Positions 22,062-31,754 of a DNA stretch of 64,000 nucleotides are shown one piece after another; position 1 is the first letter of the stretch; each line of letters starts with the position of its first letter. The stretch lies in contig CAWFOC010000004.1 of assembly GCA_963817395.1 (NCBI GenBank), positions 496,001 to 560,000 of the forward strand. The letters are read 5' to 3'. The stretch comes from CAWGYQ01 sp963817395 (GTDB taxonomy: Bacteria; Acidobacteriota; Vicinamibacteria; Vicinamibacterales; CAVPJW01). The translations under genes and the position numbers were made by a program. The notes beneath the pieces were generated by a model. It worked only from the letters and a program-made list of their open reading frames with translations, had not been told where the DNA came from and searched no databases.

Positions 22062-22658
22062 GTGGAATACCGCATCACGCAGTATCCGCTCGAGCAGGGT
22101 GCGCTCGAGATTCAGTACCTCGAGGAGTTCTTCGGCGAATTTCCGCGCAAAAAGACGGCGTCGGAGATTGTTCGGCGGCTCGCCAGTCGCGAGCATCTGA
22201 TCCTGATGGCGGATGCCCCGCTCTCCGAGGACCCATCGACGAACGTCCCCGTCTCGTTCAAGGTCTCGCACGAGTTGCGGGCACAAGAGACCGAGCCGAA
22301 ACTGGCAGATCTGGTCGCTCGGCTCCACGGCTGCGTCGACTTCGACGGGCGCCGTGTCCTCTACAGCTGGATTGGCGGCACGCGGCGCGACTGGCGAGGG
22401 CAGGGCCACTTCCGCGCCCTGACCGAACAGCAGGAAGCCTGGGCGTTCGAGCACGGATTCCACGAGATTCTGGTCAAGACGAAGAACCGGTTCTACGAGA
22501 TGCGCGGCACACTCGACCATCTGCGCTTCGATGTCATCAAGTACGAGCGGAACGGGGCCGACAACGGCGAATCGAAAGTGTATTTGAGCAAGCGCCTGGC
22601 CCCCGAGCTGCTGGCGAAGCATCGGAGCCAGCGTTCGGTCATTCAGGTTGGCGAGTAG
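22062..22658 (+). CDS. GNAT-family acetyltransferase
   Basis: 198 residues from a GTG at 22062 preceded by GAGGAG. The acetyl-CoA-binding motif of GNAT enzymes is visible as TRRDWRGQGHFRALTEQQEAWA, split over the pyrophosphate loop RDWRGQGH, followed by a beta strand with HEILVKTKNRFYEMRGTLDHLRF. Acceptor unknown. It starts 61 bases after the DUF349 gene on the same strand and ends 7 bases before the convergent amidohydrolase. Confidence 0.82.
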   Translation: MEYRITQYPLEQGALEIQYLEEFFGEFPRKKTASEIVRRLASREHLILMADAPLSEDPSTNVPVSFKVSHELRAQETEPKLADLVARLHGCVDFDGRRVLYSWIGGTRRDWRGQGHFRALTEQQEAWAFEHGFHEILVKTKNRFYEMRGTLDHLRFDVIKYERNGADNGESKVYLSKRLAPELLAKHRSQRSVIQVGE

Positions 22659-22664
22659 CCAGGC

Positions 22665-23554
22665 TCACCCGAAGATTCGTTCGAAGTTCCCGGCCAGGAT
22701 CTTTGCCGTGTCTTCATCGGACAGCTCGAGCTCTGCAATCGCCGCAACCTGCGCATGCAGGATCGCTTCCTGCCAGCCGCGCGGAAAGAACGACGAGTCG
22801 GTGCCGAAGAGAATCCGATCCGCGCCGAGCACCGCCAGCGCCTGACGGAAGACGTCCCGTCAACGTCAGACCCGGGTGATAGCGGATCCACCCGTTCGAG
22901 CTGGACGTGTCGACGTGCACGTTCGGGGCGAGATCGGCCAGCATCAACGTCTCGCGCAGGAACCCCGCGCCGAAGTGCGGAATGATGATGGGAAGCGACG
23001 GCACGGCGAGCGCCAGCGGCAGCAAATCGAGGGGATTGCCGAGCTTCACGTCGAAGGCGCTCGGCAGACCGAGTTTCCTGCGGACGCCGATCGACAACAC
23101 GCCGCAGTGAACGAACAGGACGGCGCGTGGATGCGCGCGCGAGCGTTTCGACCACCGTGGCAACCGATGGATCCCGGAGCGAGTAGTGGTGCATGGCGGG
23201 GAACAGGCACACGCCGGTGAGCCCCAGCTCGCCGATGGCCGTACGCACCCGCGCCGGCGCGCCGGGGACGGTCGGATCCAGCATGAACATCCCGGCGAAG
23301 CGGTCGGGATGGAGCCTGATGGCTTCGGAGACCGAGATCTCGTCGCCCGGCACGCTGGCAATCAGCGCGGCGCGCTGCACCTCGTACCGGTCGAGCTCGT
23401 CGCGCCATCGTGTGGCCAGTACTTCGGGGGAGCCCGGCGCATCCCACCCCAGGCGAGCGATCGTGGCGGTCGCGTCGGCGGCGCCGGCCTGGCGGGCCAG
23501 GGCCTCGAAAAACCCGGTCGAAAAAAAGTGACAGTGTGCGTCGTTGACGATCAT
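22665..23554 (-). CDS. Amidohydrolase-2-type metal-dependent hydrolase, frameshifted
   Basis: TIM-barrel hydrolase of about 295 residues. It begins MIVNDAHCHFF (metal-binding HxH), continues with GVCLFPAMHHYSLRDP, FVHCGVLS, IIPHFGAGF (metal His), and ends with LFGTDSSFFPRGW (catalytic Asp) and ILAGNFERIFG. Family members include decarboxylases and lactone or amide hydrolases; the substrate is unclear. Two frame changes, near 23130 and 22865, each equal to one extra base, are needed; the C-terminal frame stops at 22665-22667. Confidence 0.82.
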
Positions 23555-23592
23555 GCGATCTCCAGTGAGCGCGCCCTTCGGCCTGGTGCGAC

Positions 23593-23598
23593 TATAAT
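23593..23598 (+). promoter_or_regulatory. -10 box upstream of gamma-glutamyltransferase
   Basis: TATAAT at 23593-23598, 21 bases before the ATG at 23620. No good -35 hexamer 16-18 bases upstream. Confidence 0.4.
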
Positions 23599-23619
23599 TC
23601 TTCTGCTGAGGTGCATGCC

Positions 23620-25320
23620 ATGTGGAGACGGATCAGCCTCGTTGCGGTTCTAGCGGCCGCGGCCTCGTTCGCCATCCAGGGCGCGACCGAGCCTCTCAAG
23701 TCGCGCCACGGGATGGTCGTGTCCCAGCATGCGGTTGCCTCCCGCGTCGGTGCCGACGTGCTTGCCGAAGGAGGAACCGCCGTGGACGCGGCGGTTGCCA
23801 CGGCGTTCGCGCTCGCCGTCACTCATCCAGCCGCGGGCAATATCGGTGGCGGCGGATTCCTCGTGTTCCGGCCGGCAGCCGGCGAGCCCCTCGCGTACGA
23901 CTTTCGCGAGATGGCTCCTGCACGAGCCACGGCCACGATGTTCATGAAGGACGGGAAGTACGACGAGACCTTGCATCACGACAGCGCTCTGTCGGTCGGA
24001 GTTCCCGGTACCGTGGCCGGACTGCACGCCGCATGGAAGGCCCACGGGAAGCTCCCCTGGAAGCGGCTGGTCGATCCCGCCGTCGCCCTGGCGCGCGACG
24101 GGTTCCTCGTCACGACCAGCCTCGCCGAGTCGTTGGCCGAGATCCTGCCCGACATGCAGAAGTATCCGACGTCGGTGAAGCAGTTCTCCAAGAACGGTAC
24201 ACCGTATGTGGCCGGCGATATCTTCAAGCAGCCGGATCTGGCGCGGACGCTGGCGCGGATCGCCGAACAGGGGCCGGCGGGTTTCTACGAGGGTGAAACG
24301 GCACTGCTCATCGAGAAGGAGATGCAGGCGCTCGGCGGGCTGATTACGCGTGAAGATCTGAAGAACTACAAGGCCAGAGTCCGCACACCGATCCGCGGCA
24401 CCTACCGCGGCTACGACATCATCTCGATGGCGCCTCCTTCGTCGGGCGGCACGGCGCTCGTTCAGATGCTGAACATCCTCGAAGGCTACGATCTGGCGGG
24501 CAAGGGCTTCGGTGCGGCGGACAACGTGCACGTGATCGTCGAGTCGATGCGCCGCGCGTTTGCCGATCGCGCGCGCTACATGGGCGATCCCGATTTCAAT
24601 CCTTCGCTTCCGCTCGCCCGCCTGACCTCCAAGGAGTATGCGGTTGAGCTCAGGAAGTCGATCAACAACAGCCAGGCGTCGCGATCGACGCCGTCCAGCT
24701 TCGAGTGGCCGCGGGAGAGCGCCGAGACCACTCATTTCTCGGTGGTCGACGCGGCACGCAATGCCGTGTCGATGACGTATACGCTCGAGTACAGCTACGG
24801 CTCACGCATCACCGTGACCGGCGGTGGCTTCCTGCTCAACAACGAAATGGGCGACTTCAACGCGGTGCCGGGCATGACGACGGCCGAGGGTCACATCGGC
24901 ACCGAGCCGAACATGGCGGCCCCAGGCAAGCGGATGTTATCGAGCATGACTCCGACCATCGTGGCCAAGGACGGCAAGGTGTTCATGGTGACCGGAACCC
25001 CGGGCAGCCGCACGATCATCAACACGGTGCTGCTCACGGTCCTGAACGCCATCGATTTCGGGATGAACGCGCAGGAGGCCGTCGATGCCGGGCGTTTCCA
25101 TCATCAGTGGCTGCCCGATCAGGTGACCTACGAACGTCACGGGCTCTCGCCCGACACGCTGGCCATTCTGAAGCAACGCGGCCACACCCTGCAGCCGCGC
25201 CGCGTGCAAGGCGTCGCGGAGGTCATCATCTACAACGCGAAAGACGATCTCCTCGAGGCGGGTGTCGATCACCGCGATGCCGACAGCGGGGCCGCTGGGC
25301 TGGATCGCCTGAAGCCGTGA
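23620..25320 (+). CDS. ggt: Gamma-glutamyltransferase (glutathione hydrolase)
   Basis: About 566 residues with a signal peptide (to FAIQGA), so periplasmic. It transfers or hydrolyses the gamma-glutamyl group of glutathione and self-cleaves into two subunits. The catalytic threonine is the first Thr pair of ESAETTHFSVVD; upstream are GNIGGGGFLV, DFREMAP and SVGVPGTVAG, and downstream NNEMGDFN and LSSMTPTIV with the substrate-binding Ser-Ser-Met. ATG 23620 follows a GAGG ribosome site; an in-frame GTG at 23611 is an alternative. Frame intact throughout. Confidence 0.94.
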   Translation: MWRRISLVAVLAAAASFAIQGATEPLKSRHGMVVSQHAVASRVGADVLAEGGTAVDAAVATAFALAVTHPAAGNIGGGGFLVFRPAAGEPLAYDFREMAPARATATMFMKDGKYDETLHHDSALSVGVPGTVAGLHAAWKAHGKLPWKRLVDPAVALARDGFLVTTSLAESLAEILPDMQKYPTSVKQFSKNGTPYVAGDIFKQPDLARTLARIAEQGPAGFYEGETALLIEKEMQALGGLITREDLKNYKARVRTPIRGTYRGYDIISMAPPSSGGTALVQMLNILEGYDLAGKGFGAADNVHVIVESMRRAFADRARYMGDPDFNPSLPLARLTSKEYAVELRKSINNSQASRSTPSSFEWPRESAETTHFSVVDAARNAVSMTYTLEYSYGSRITVTGGGFLLNNEMGDFNAVPGMTTAEGHIGTEPNMAAPGKRMLSSMTPTIVAKDGKVFMVTGTPGSRTIINTVLLTVLNAIDFGMNAQEAVDAGRFHHQWLPDQVTYERHGLSPDTLAILKQRGHTLQPRRVQGVAEVIIYNAKDDLLEAGVDHRDADSGAAGLDRLKP

Positions 25321-25332
25321 GACGGACGACTG

Positions 25333-26182
25333 TTACTTGATGGCGATGAGCTCGACGTCGAAGACCAGCATCCCTGCGGGCGAGCCGGCCTCTCCCTTGT
25401 AGGCAAGCGGCTCGGGAATCCAGAAACGACGGCGCTCGCCCTCGACCATCAGCTGCACGCCGTCACTCCAGCCTTCGATCACCTGATCCAGCCGGAAGGT
25501 AGCCGGTCGCCCTCGCGCAATCGAGCTATCGAACATCTGGCCGTCGGTCGTCCATCCTGTGTAGTGCACCGTCACGGTCCTGCTGGGCAAGGGATGGCGA
25601 GTGCCGGTGCCCGGCTGGAGGATCTTCCACGCCAAGCCCGAAGTCGACGTCTCCGCGTCGGGCGGTACCGTCGCCACGTCGGGCGGCGCCACAGGCGCCT
25701 GGCCGATGTCGACGAGTTCGATGTCGAACACAATCATGCCCTTTGGTCGATCCGAACGGCCCTCATAGCCGAGGCGTCTCAGGAATCCAGAGGCGCCGGC
25801 GTTCACCGACGACCATCGCTTGCACGCCCTCTTGCCAGCCCTGCATCACGCGATTCAGCCGAAACGTGGCAGGCTTGCCACGCGTGGACGTGCTGTCGAT
25901 CATCTTGCCGTTTGTCGTCCACCCGGTGTACCAAACGGTGACGGTGTCGGCTGCCACCGGATGCACCGTGCCCGTGCCGGGCGCGAGAACCTTCGAAGAG
26001 AGCCCCGTGGGGCTCTTGGTGGCGTCAGCAGGGGGACGTGCGACATCCGGTGGCACGGGATCGGGTGATCGCCGGCCGAGGGCCGGTTCAATCTGCGGAG
26101 CGGCCACGATCGGGGCGTTCTGAAAGCCGACGAGCACGAGCACGTTCAGCAGTACGGAGCCGAGCCACGACGAAACAGGCAT
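25333..26182 (-). CDS. Exported tandem FKBP-type peptidyl-prolyl isomerase, frameshifted
   Basis: Two FKBP domains in one chain of about 282 residues. An N-terminal hydrophobic anchor or signal (LGSVLLNVLVLVGF) is followed by a linker, domain 1 (VTVWYTGWTTNGKMIDST, FRLNRVMQGWQEGVQAMVVGERRRLWIPE) and domain 2 (VTVHYTGWTTDGQMFDSS, FRLDQVIEGWSDGVQLMVEGERRRFWIPE, ending GMLVFDVELIAIK). The two domains are close copies. The enzyme would catalyse proline isomerisation in the periplasm or at the inner membrane. A frame change near 25780 (one extra base) lies between them. Convergent with ggt, 12 bases apart. Confidence 0.87.
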
Positions 26183-26493
26183 CGACGTATCGTCGTGGTT
26201 TTTGTGACGCGTTGCAACCCGGCCACCTCAGAGCCGGGACACTCACGATCTGCGGACAGCTGGCCGCCGCACGGGACGTTCGCAACCGCCAATGGCACCG
26301 CACGCGCCCAGCCTCAGTGCATCGTCACATGCGTCATCGAGCGGCGCACCATCGGTTGGGTGGTCAGCAGGCTATTCGTCTGAGAGCGACTGTTCGACCG
26401 GGACATGTCGCCTGACAGGGCGTCGCGCCGGCGAACCGCGTACAATCGAGACTGCGGTCGTTGTTCGCGACTGGCGACGTTCGAGAGGTGTTT
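26183..26493. other. Intergenic region, 311 bases
   Basis: No convincing gene. A possible -10 box TACAAT lies at 26441-26446, upstream of the NTF2-like gene, without a matching -35. I see no hairpin with a T-run or other structure worth naming. Confidence 0.5.
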
Positions 26494-26967
26494 ATGCGTC
26501 ACGCGGTGTGCGTCTTGATCATGGGCGTCGTGCTGGCTGGCTCACGGCCAGCCCCCGCGCAACAAAACGCGGCCAGCGACGAGGCCGCAGTCCGTGCAGC
26601 GGTCGACACGTTTCTGACCGACCTCGGTCGCCTCGACTACCACAAGGTGTCGGCGGCTCTCACCCCTCGGTCGCTCGTGGCCGTCAGCAGGCAGCGCGAG
26701 GGCGGGTTCGTGAACACCGTGATGAGCGGCGAGGAATGGCTGGCCTCGCTCTGGGCGAACCCGATGCCTGGACCATTCGAGGAGCCGCTGTCGAACGTCA
26801 GAGTCGTGGTGGAAAGCGGCGCGCTCGCGCACGTGAGGGCCGACTTTCAAGTGCTGCGCGAGGGGAAGAGCCTCTCATCCGGCGTGGATCACTTTACGCT
26901 CGTGCGCGAGCCCGACGGATGGAAGATCGCCGCCATCGCGTTCACGTCGATCCCCGCGACTCGCTAG
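26494..26967 (+). CDS. Exported NTF2-like (SnoaL/DUF4440) protein
   Basis: 157 residues from the ATG at 26494, which has GAGAGGTG 7 bases upstream; the open frame reaches back to 26461 without support. Signal peptide ends at PAPAQ. The mature domain has the NTF2-like cone: DEAAVRAAVDTFLTDLGRLDYHKV at the start and DHFTLVREPDGWKIAAIAF as the closing strands. It is a second such protein in the window and not closely similar to the one at 1893. Function unknown. Confidence 0.75.
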   Translation: MRHAVCVLIMGVVLAGSRPAPAQQNAASDEAAVRAAVDTFLTDLGRLDYHKVSAALTPRSLVAVSRQREGGFVNTVMSGEEWLASLWANPMPGPFEEPLSNVRVVVESGALAHVRADFQVLREGKSLSSGVDHFTLVREPDGWKIAAIAFTSIPATR

Positions 26968-27081
26968 GACTTGCTCGTGTCAGAACGACGAACCGGGCTG
27001 CCCAACCGGCTCGCTGGCCGACAGGACGTTGACGCAGACGCGCGAGGGTGGCGCGTCGGCTCCGAAACAGGATCTGACTGA

Positions 27082-27972
27082 ATGAGCCTGAGGGGCGGGA
27101 CCTCGAAAAGGGCGCATGGAATTGGTGCAGCGTTCTTGGCCGGCTGCCTGGCTCTGACACCCCTGAGCCACGCGCAATCGTCCGGACCGTCGGCTCGCGA
27201 GACCGTCGCGTCAGCTCCTGCCGGCTGGCAATGGATTCGCCCCGGCCGGTTCGACATGGGATGTGTGCCGACGGATCGGGAGTGTCATGCCAACGAAACG
27301 CCTCGCCACCCGGTCGTGCTGACGCGGGGATTCTTCATCATGCGGACCGAGGTCACGGTCGGACTGTTCTCAGAATATGGACCGAAGGCTGGCGTCAAGC
27401 TGCCACGCCAGCCGTTCTGGAGTGACGGCGTCGAGCGTCCCGTCGTCAACGTCACCTGGGGCGAAGCCCGCCAATTCTGCATCCGGGCGTTCAACGGCAA
27501 GCTTCCCACCGAAGCTGAATGGGAATACGCCGCACGTGGGGGTGCGGTTGACGCGACGTTCTTCTGGGGCTCCATCTTCGACAAGTCGCTTGTGAATGGT
27601 CTCGGCAGGCGAGGCAACGACCGGTGGGTCTACGCGGCCCCAGTGGCGTCCTTTGCTCCGAACAATCGCGGGCTCTTCGACGTGCTCGGGAACGTCTGGG
27701 AATGGACGGCCGACCGATACCAGCGTGCGTATTTTGTAAGGTCGCCGCGAGAAGATCCCCAGGGCCCCGCATCCGGCGATCTTCGGGCGGTTCGCGGGGG
27801 CTCCTGGGATAGCGCGCCCAGGCAGTTGCGACTTTCGGTGAGGACGGGCCTTTCCGAGGTTGGCCGTCACACGCTGTATGTTGGTTTTCGATGCGCAGCG
27901 GACGGCCCCGCGGCCCCACCATCGCTTCCCGATATACCCCGTCCCGCTACTCGAAAAGCGCCTCAACCGTGA
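27082..27972 (+). CDS. Exported SUMF1 (formylglycine-generating enzyme-like) domain protein
   Basis: 296 residues. A signal peptide (to SHAQS) precedes a complete SUMF1 fold: GWQWIRPGRFDMG, RTEVTVGLFSEY, PVVNVTWGEARQFC, KLPTEAEWEYAARGG, NVWEWTADRY, AVRGGSWDS and YVGFRCA. In true formylglycine-generating enzymes a Cys pair follows the RGGSW strand; here RGGSWDSAPRQLRLSVRTG has none, so formylglycine formation is unlikely. Such variants often act in other modification or binding roles. Its 3' end overlaps the convergent CotH gene by 26 bases. Confidence 0.87.
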   Translation: MSLRGGTSKRAHGIGAAFLAGCLALTPLSHAQSSGPSARETVASAPAGWQWIRPGRFDMGCVPTDRECHANETPRHPVVLTRGFFIMRTEVTVGLFSEYGPKAGVKLPRQPFWSDGVERPVVNVTWGEARQFCIRAFNGKLPTEAEWEYAARGGAVDATFFWGSIFDKSLVNGLGRRGNDRWVYAAPVASFAPNNRGLFDVLGNVWEWTADRYQRAYFVRSPREDPQGPASGDLRAVRGGSWDSAPRQLRLSVRTGLSEVGRHTLYVGFRCAADGPAAPPSLPDIPRPATRKAPQP

Positions 27973-29438
27973 TGTCGGAACGAACTGGAATCGACAGCTG
28001 CAGCTGGATTGCCGGCACGCTTCTGCCGTCCACCGACCAGCCGGCGAAGCGTGCGCGAGATTCCTCGGGGATTTCGAGCCGCAGCGCGTTTCCGGGCAGG
28101 TAGCGACCCTCGTAATCTGTCGTGATTCTGAATCCATCAATCAGCAGGGGGTGTTGTCCGCGGTTTCTGGACGACCACGCGCCGGCTCCGAATCCAGATT
28201 CAGGTGCTCTTCGGTGAGCTGGCGGAGGAAAGCCGGGCGCCTCTCGATGTACCTCCCGGAGCAGCGCGAGATAACGCTTATCCTTGACGCCGTAATCGAC
28301 GGCGATGCGCCGGTAGTACTCGTAGCGTTCGCGCAGGTACTCCGGGGTCACCCGATGGTTCAGCATCTCGTCGAACAGACTCGCGAAATACGCCCGGTAT
28401 TCCGGATCTTCCTTGAGCAGCCGCGTCAACAGGTAGGGGCGTGGCTCGTTGCTGCGGCGCCCGCGCCTCCCCTCGCCGACGCGTTCCAGTGATGCCTGGA
28501 ACGTGTCGTGATTCCACTCGATGAAACTGGCGTCCATGTCCCAGTTGATCCAGAACCACTTTGCGCCCGGCCTGCGCTCGTCTCGGAACTGGTTGGGCGC
28601 CTGAAACGCATCGTGTGTGTCGCACATGAGGATCGAGAGAAACCAGCGCGTGAGGTTCTCGAGGTCGATCAGCTCGCCCACCGTCGCCATCGTCAGTTGC
28701 CGAAGGCGAGATACGCGGGTCCAGAGCCGGTTGCCTGTCCGCAATCGTCGGAAAAAAGTCCTCGTGGCCGAAGTGTGTTCGGAAGTAGTTGGGGCCCAGA
28801 TGCTCGCTCAACACGTAGAGGCCCTGGCTTTCTCCATTCAAGTAGAAGCGAACGGGCTTCGTGTCGACGGTCAGGCAGCCAATCTTCCGGGCGATGTCAT
28901 AGGCCAGTGGATTGGTCAGATGCCAATATCGCCTGGCATGCAGGCGAACGTCGTTGTGAACGACGATGCGTTCCAGCGGGTCGCTTTCTGAACCAAAGAT
29001 CACGCCCGGGGCGAACTCCTCGACGCCGTACTCACGCCGGAAGAACACGCGATAGCTCTGCGACCTCTTTCCGATTCGGCTGCTGCCGCCGTGAATTCTC
29101 AAGCCGGCGCCGCTGGCGTGACGCAGGACCCCGTCTTCGTAGTACGACAGGGTCACGGCGCGCTCCCATTCCCGTCCACGCTCCGTGGTGTGGCGCAGAA
29201 TGCCGGTGTCGCGATCGTAGAGATCCTTCTCGTCGACGAACACAGACAACACGGCATCACCACGCGCGACCACATCAGCCGGCGCGATGACCGAGCTGGG
29301 GAGATCGGCTGGCGATCGCTGGAGGGCGAGGCGAAGGAGCGGAAAAGCTCCCGTGTGTTCGACCGCCAGGCCAACGGCCGTCAGAACGAGCAGACCCAAA
29401 AGAATGGGCACAAAGCTACGAAAGCGTGAAGTGGCCAT
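27947..29438 (-). CDS. CotH-family protein kinase-like membrane protein, frameshifted
   Basis: About 495 residues with an N-terminal membrane anchor (VPILLGLLVLTAVGLAV). The CotH core is clear: LRIHGGSSR and KRSQSYRVFFRREYG, RFYLNGESQGLYVLSEHLG, FWINWDMDASF and the following helical part. CotH proteins are atypical kinases first known from spore coats; in non-sporeformers they are envelope proteins of unknown substrate. A frame change near 28745 and a compensated pair near 28240 and 28145 interrupt the frame. Start ATG at 29438. Tail-to-tail with the SUMF1 gene; head-to-head with the P1 peptidase. Confidence 0.8.
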
Positions 29439-29552
29439 GACGATGAGCCGACGTGGCGAGTGCCCCGCGCGGTTGGTCTCCCCATGATAGCGAAGCCGCG
29501 GCCATTCTCCGAGGCCTTCGATCGACGTCACCGTTCGGATAGGATTCGAGTT

Positions 29553-30761
29553 ATGCAGGACCTCGCGATCGCACCTCAGCGGCGGCATTCACGCCGTCTG
29601 CTCTTGCTGTTCGTCTGTTTCCTCGGCGCGTTGTCGGGTCCGGCCGCCGGCCAGTCCCGACCCAGGGCGCGTGACTTGGGCGTGCCCTTTGATGGGTTGC
29701 CGGGTCCGCTCAATGCGATTACCGATGTCGCGGGCGTCGAGGTGGGGCACGCGACGATCATCTCCGGCGAGGGTGCGCTCAAGGTAGGGAGTGGCCCCGT
29801 CAGAACGGGAGTCACGGCAGTCTTTCCGCGGGGCGCTCGCTCGAACGATCTGGTGTTCGCCGGCTGGTTTTCGCTGAACGGCAACGGCGAGATGACTGGC
29901 ACGACCTGGGTGGAGGAATCGGGCTTCCTCGAAGGGCCGGTGATGATCACGAACACCCATAGCGTAGGCGTGGTGCGCGACGGCGTCGTTCGCTGGCGGG
30001 TGCAGCATGGGCAGGCGGACGCATCGGGCTATTGGTGGTCGCTGCCAGTCGTCGCCGAAACCTGGGACGGCTATCTCAACGACATCAATGGATTTCACGT
30101 GAAGGAGTCTCACGTTTTCGAAGCGATTTCTGCGGCCCGATCCGGTGCGGTCGTCGAGGGCTCGGTCGGCGGCGGTACGGGGATGATATGCCACGAGTTC
30201 AAAGGCGGGATCGGGACAGCGTCACGCGTCGTCGATGCCGCCGGAGGGTCGTATACGGTTGGCGTGCTCGTGCAATGCAACTACGGCTTGCGCGATCAGC
30301 TTCGAGTGGCGGGCGTGCCGGTCGGACGGGACATCACCGAGGGCGTGCCCAAAGAGGGGGACGAGCACGGGTCGATCATCATCGTGGTGGGCACCGACGC
30401 TCCGCTGCTTCCACACCAGCTCAAGCGGCTGGCGCGGCGGGCCGCGCTCGGCCTGGCGCGCAATGGAAGCGTCGCCGGCAATGGATCGGGCGACATTTTC
30501 ATCGCCTTTTCGACTGCGAATGAGCGCGGAGCCGATCCGGATCGTGCGGTCGCGTTGTCGATGCTGCCGAACGATCGGATGAACCCGCTCTTCACGGCCA
30601 CTGTCGAAGCCACGGAGGAGGCCATCATCAACGCCATGGTTGCGTCGGGGACCATGACGGGCATCGATGGCCACGTGGTGATTGGTCTCCCTCACGAAAG
30701 GCTGCGCGACGTTCTTCGGAGGTACAACAGGCTGGTCGAGCGCGGCCGGACCCCACGCTGA
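29553..30761 (+). CDS. P1-family peptidase (DmpA/D-aminopeptidase-esterase type)
   Basis: 402 residues with a signal peptide (LLLLFVCFLGALSGPAAG). P1 peptidases are Ntn-hydrolases that cleave themselves between Gly and Ser; the site is seen as NGSGDIFIAFSTAN. Other family blocks are PGPLNAITDVAGVEVGH, RTGVTAVFPRG, GGGTGMICHEFKGGIGTASR and VQCNYG. They release N-terminal D- or beta-amino acids from peptides. ATG at 29553 is used because it begins the signal peptide; the open frame extends to 29460. Intact. Confidence 0.9.
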   Translation: MQDLAIAPQRRHSRRLLLLFVCFLGALSGPAAGQSRPRARDLGVPFDGLPGPLNAITDVAGVEVGHATIISGEGALKVGSGPVRTGVTAVFPRGARSNDLVFAGWFSLNGNGEMTGTTWVEESGFLEGPVMITNTHSVGVVRDGVVRWRVQHGQADASGYWWSLPVVAETWDGYLNDINGFHVKESHVFEAISAARSGAVVEGSVGGGTGMICHEFKGGIGTASRVVDAAGGSYTVGVLVQCNYGLRDQLRVAGVPVGRDITEGVPKEGDEHGSIIIVVGTDAPLLPHQLKRLARRAALGLARNGSVAGNGSGDIFIAFSTANERGADPDRAVALSMLPNDRMNPLFTATVEATEEAIINAMVASGTMTGIDGHVVIGLPHERLRDVLRRYNRLVERGRTPR

Positions 30762-30791
30762 GTGGTCAGTCAATGAGACAACGTGTCGTGA

Positions 30792-31676
30792 CTCGAGCGC
30801 AGGAGTGCCCCGTCGGACGTCCCGCTGCGGAATACGCGGATTGCCTTCATCGGTACGGGCGCGATGGCCGAGGCGATGATTGGCGGGCTGCTGGCTGACC
30901 ACCTGGTCGAGCCTTCCGCGATCGTCGCCAGTCACCACCGTGGGGCGCGGACGGCCGATCTCAAGGCGCGCCTTGGCATCGACGCCACCACTGACAATCG
31001 CGCGGCCGCCCACGATGCGCAGGTCGTCGTGCTATCGGTGAAGCCTCAAGTGCTTCGGACGGTCTTCAAAGAGCTGCGAGGCGCCATTCAGCCCTCGGCG
31101 CTGGTGCTCTCGATTGTGGCCGGCGCGCGCATCGAGTCAATCGCGCGAGGCCTCGGCCACCGCGCCATCGTTCGATCCATGCCGAATACGCCAGCGCAGG
31201 TCGGCGAAGGCATGACGGTTTGGACCGCAACCTCGGACGTGGCCCCCGGCCAGCGCGCGCAGGCGGCAGCGATACTCCGAGCGCTTGGGCATGAGCTCTA
31301 CACCGATGCCGAGGAGTTCCTCGACATGGCGACGGCCATCAGCGCCACCGGCCCGACGTATGTCTTTCTGCTGATGGAGGCTCTGATCGATGCGGCCGTG
31401 CACCTTGGCTTCTCTCGCACGGACGCGCGCGCGATCGTCGTGCAGACCGTGAAGGGCGCCTCGATCTTCGCTGAGCGATCGAACATGCATCCCGCCCAGA
31501 TGCGCAACATGGTGACGTCGCCGGGTGGAACGAGTGCGGAGGCGCTCTACCAGCTCGAAAAAGGCGCGTTTCGAACGGTGCTCTCGAAGGCCGTCTGGGC
31601 CGCGTACCAGCGGAGCGTGTCGCTTGGCGCCCTCAGCAGCCAGGTGCCGCCGTTCGAGTCCGATCAGGGCGCTTAG
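30792..31676 (+). CDS. proC: Pyrroline-5-carboxylate reductase, start unclear
   Basis: It reduces pyrroline-5-carboxylate to proline with NAD(P)H. The Rossmann motif IAFIGTGAMAEAMIGGL begins at about 30840, and the C-terminal signature ISATGPTYVFLLMEAL, VTSPGGTSAEAL is complete. No ATG, GTG or TTG lies in frame between the stop at 30789-30791 and the Rossmann strand, so the first boundary given here is simply the open frame. Either a CTG (30825) is used or an indel near 30795 separates it from an ATG at 30773 that reads RQRVVTRAQE. Otherwise about 280 residues, normal for ProC. Confidence 0.88.
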   Translation, partial: LERRSAPSDVPLRNTRIAFIGTGAMAEAMIGGLLADHLVEPSAIVASHHRGARTADLKARLGIDATTDNRAAAHDAQVVVLSVKPQVLRTVFKELRGAIQPSALVLSIVAGARIESIARGLGHRAIVRSMPNTPAQVGEGMTVWTATSDVAPGQRAQAAAILRALGHELYTDAEEFLDMATAISATGPTYVFLLMEALIDAAVHLGFSRTDARAIVVQTVKGASIFAERSNMHPAQMRNMVTSPGGTSAEALYQLEKGAFRTVLSKAVWAAYQRSVSLGALSSQVPPFESDQGA

Positions 31677-31754
31677 GAGATCCGCCCGCGATCGCTGCAA
31701 AGATCCTCCGCGGCCCGTCTTCATGGACGTGGCCGCCGTTTCAGGAGCCGTGGC

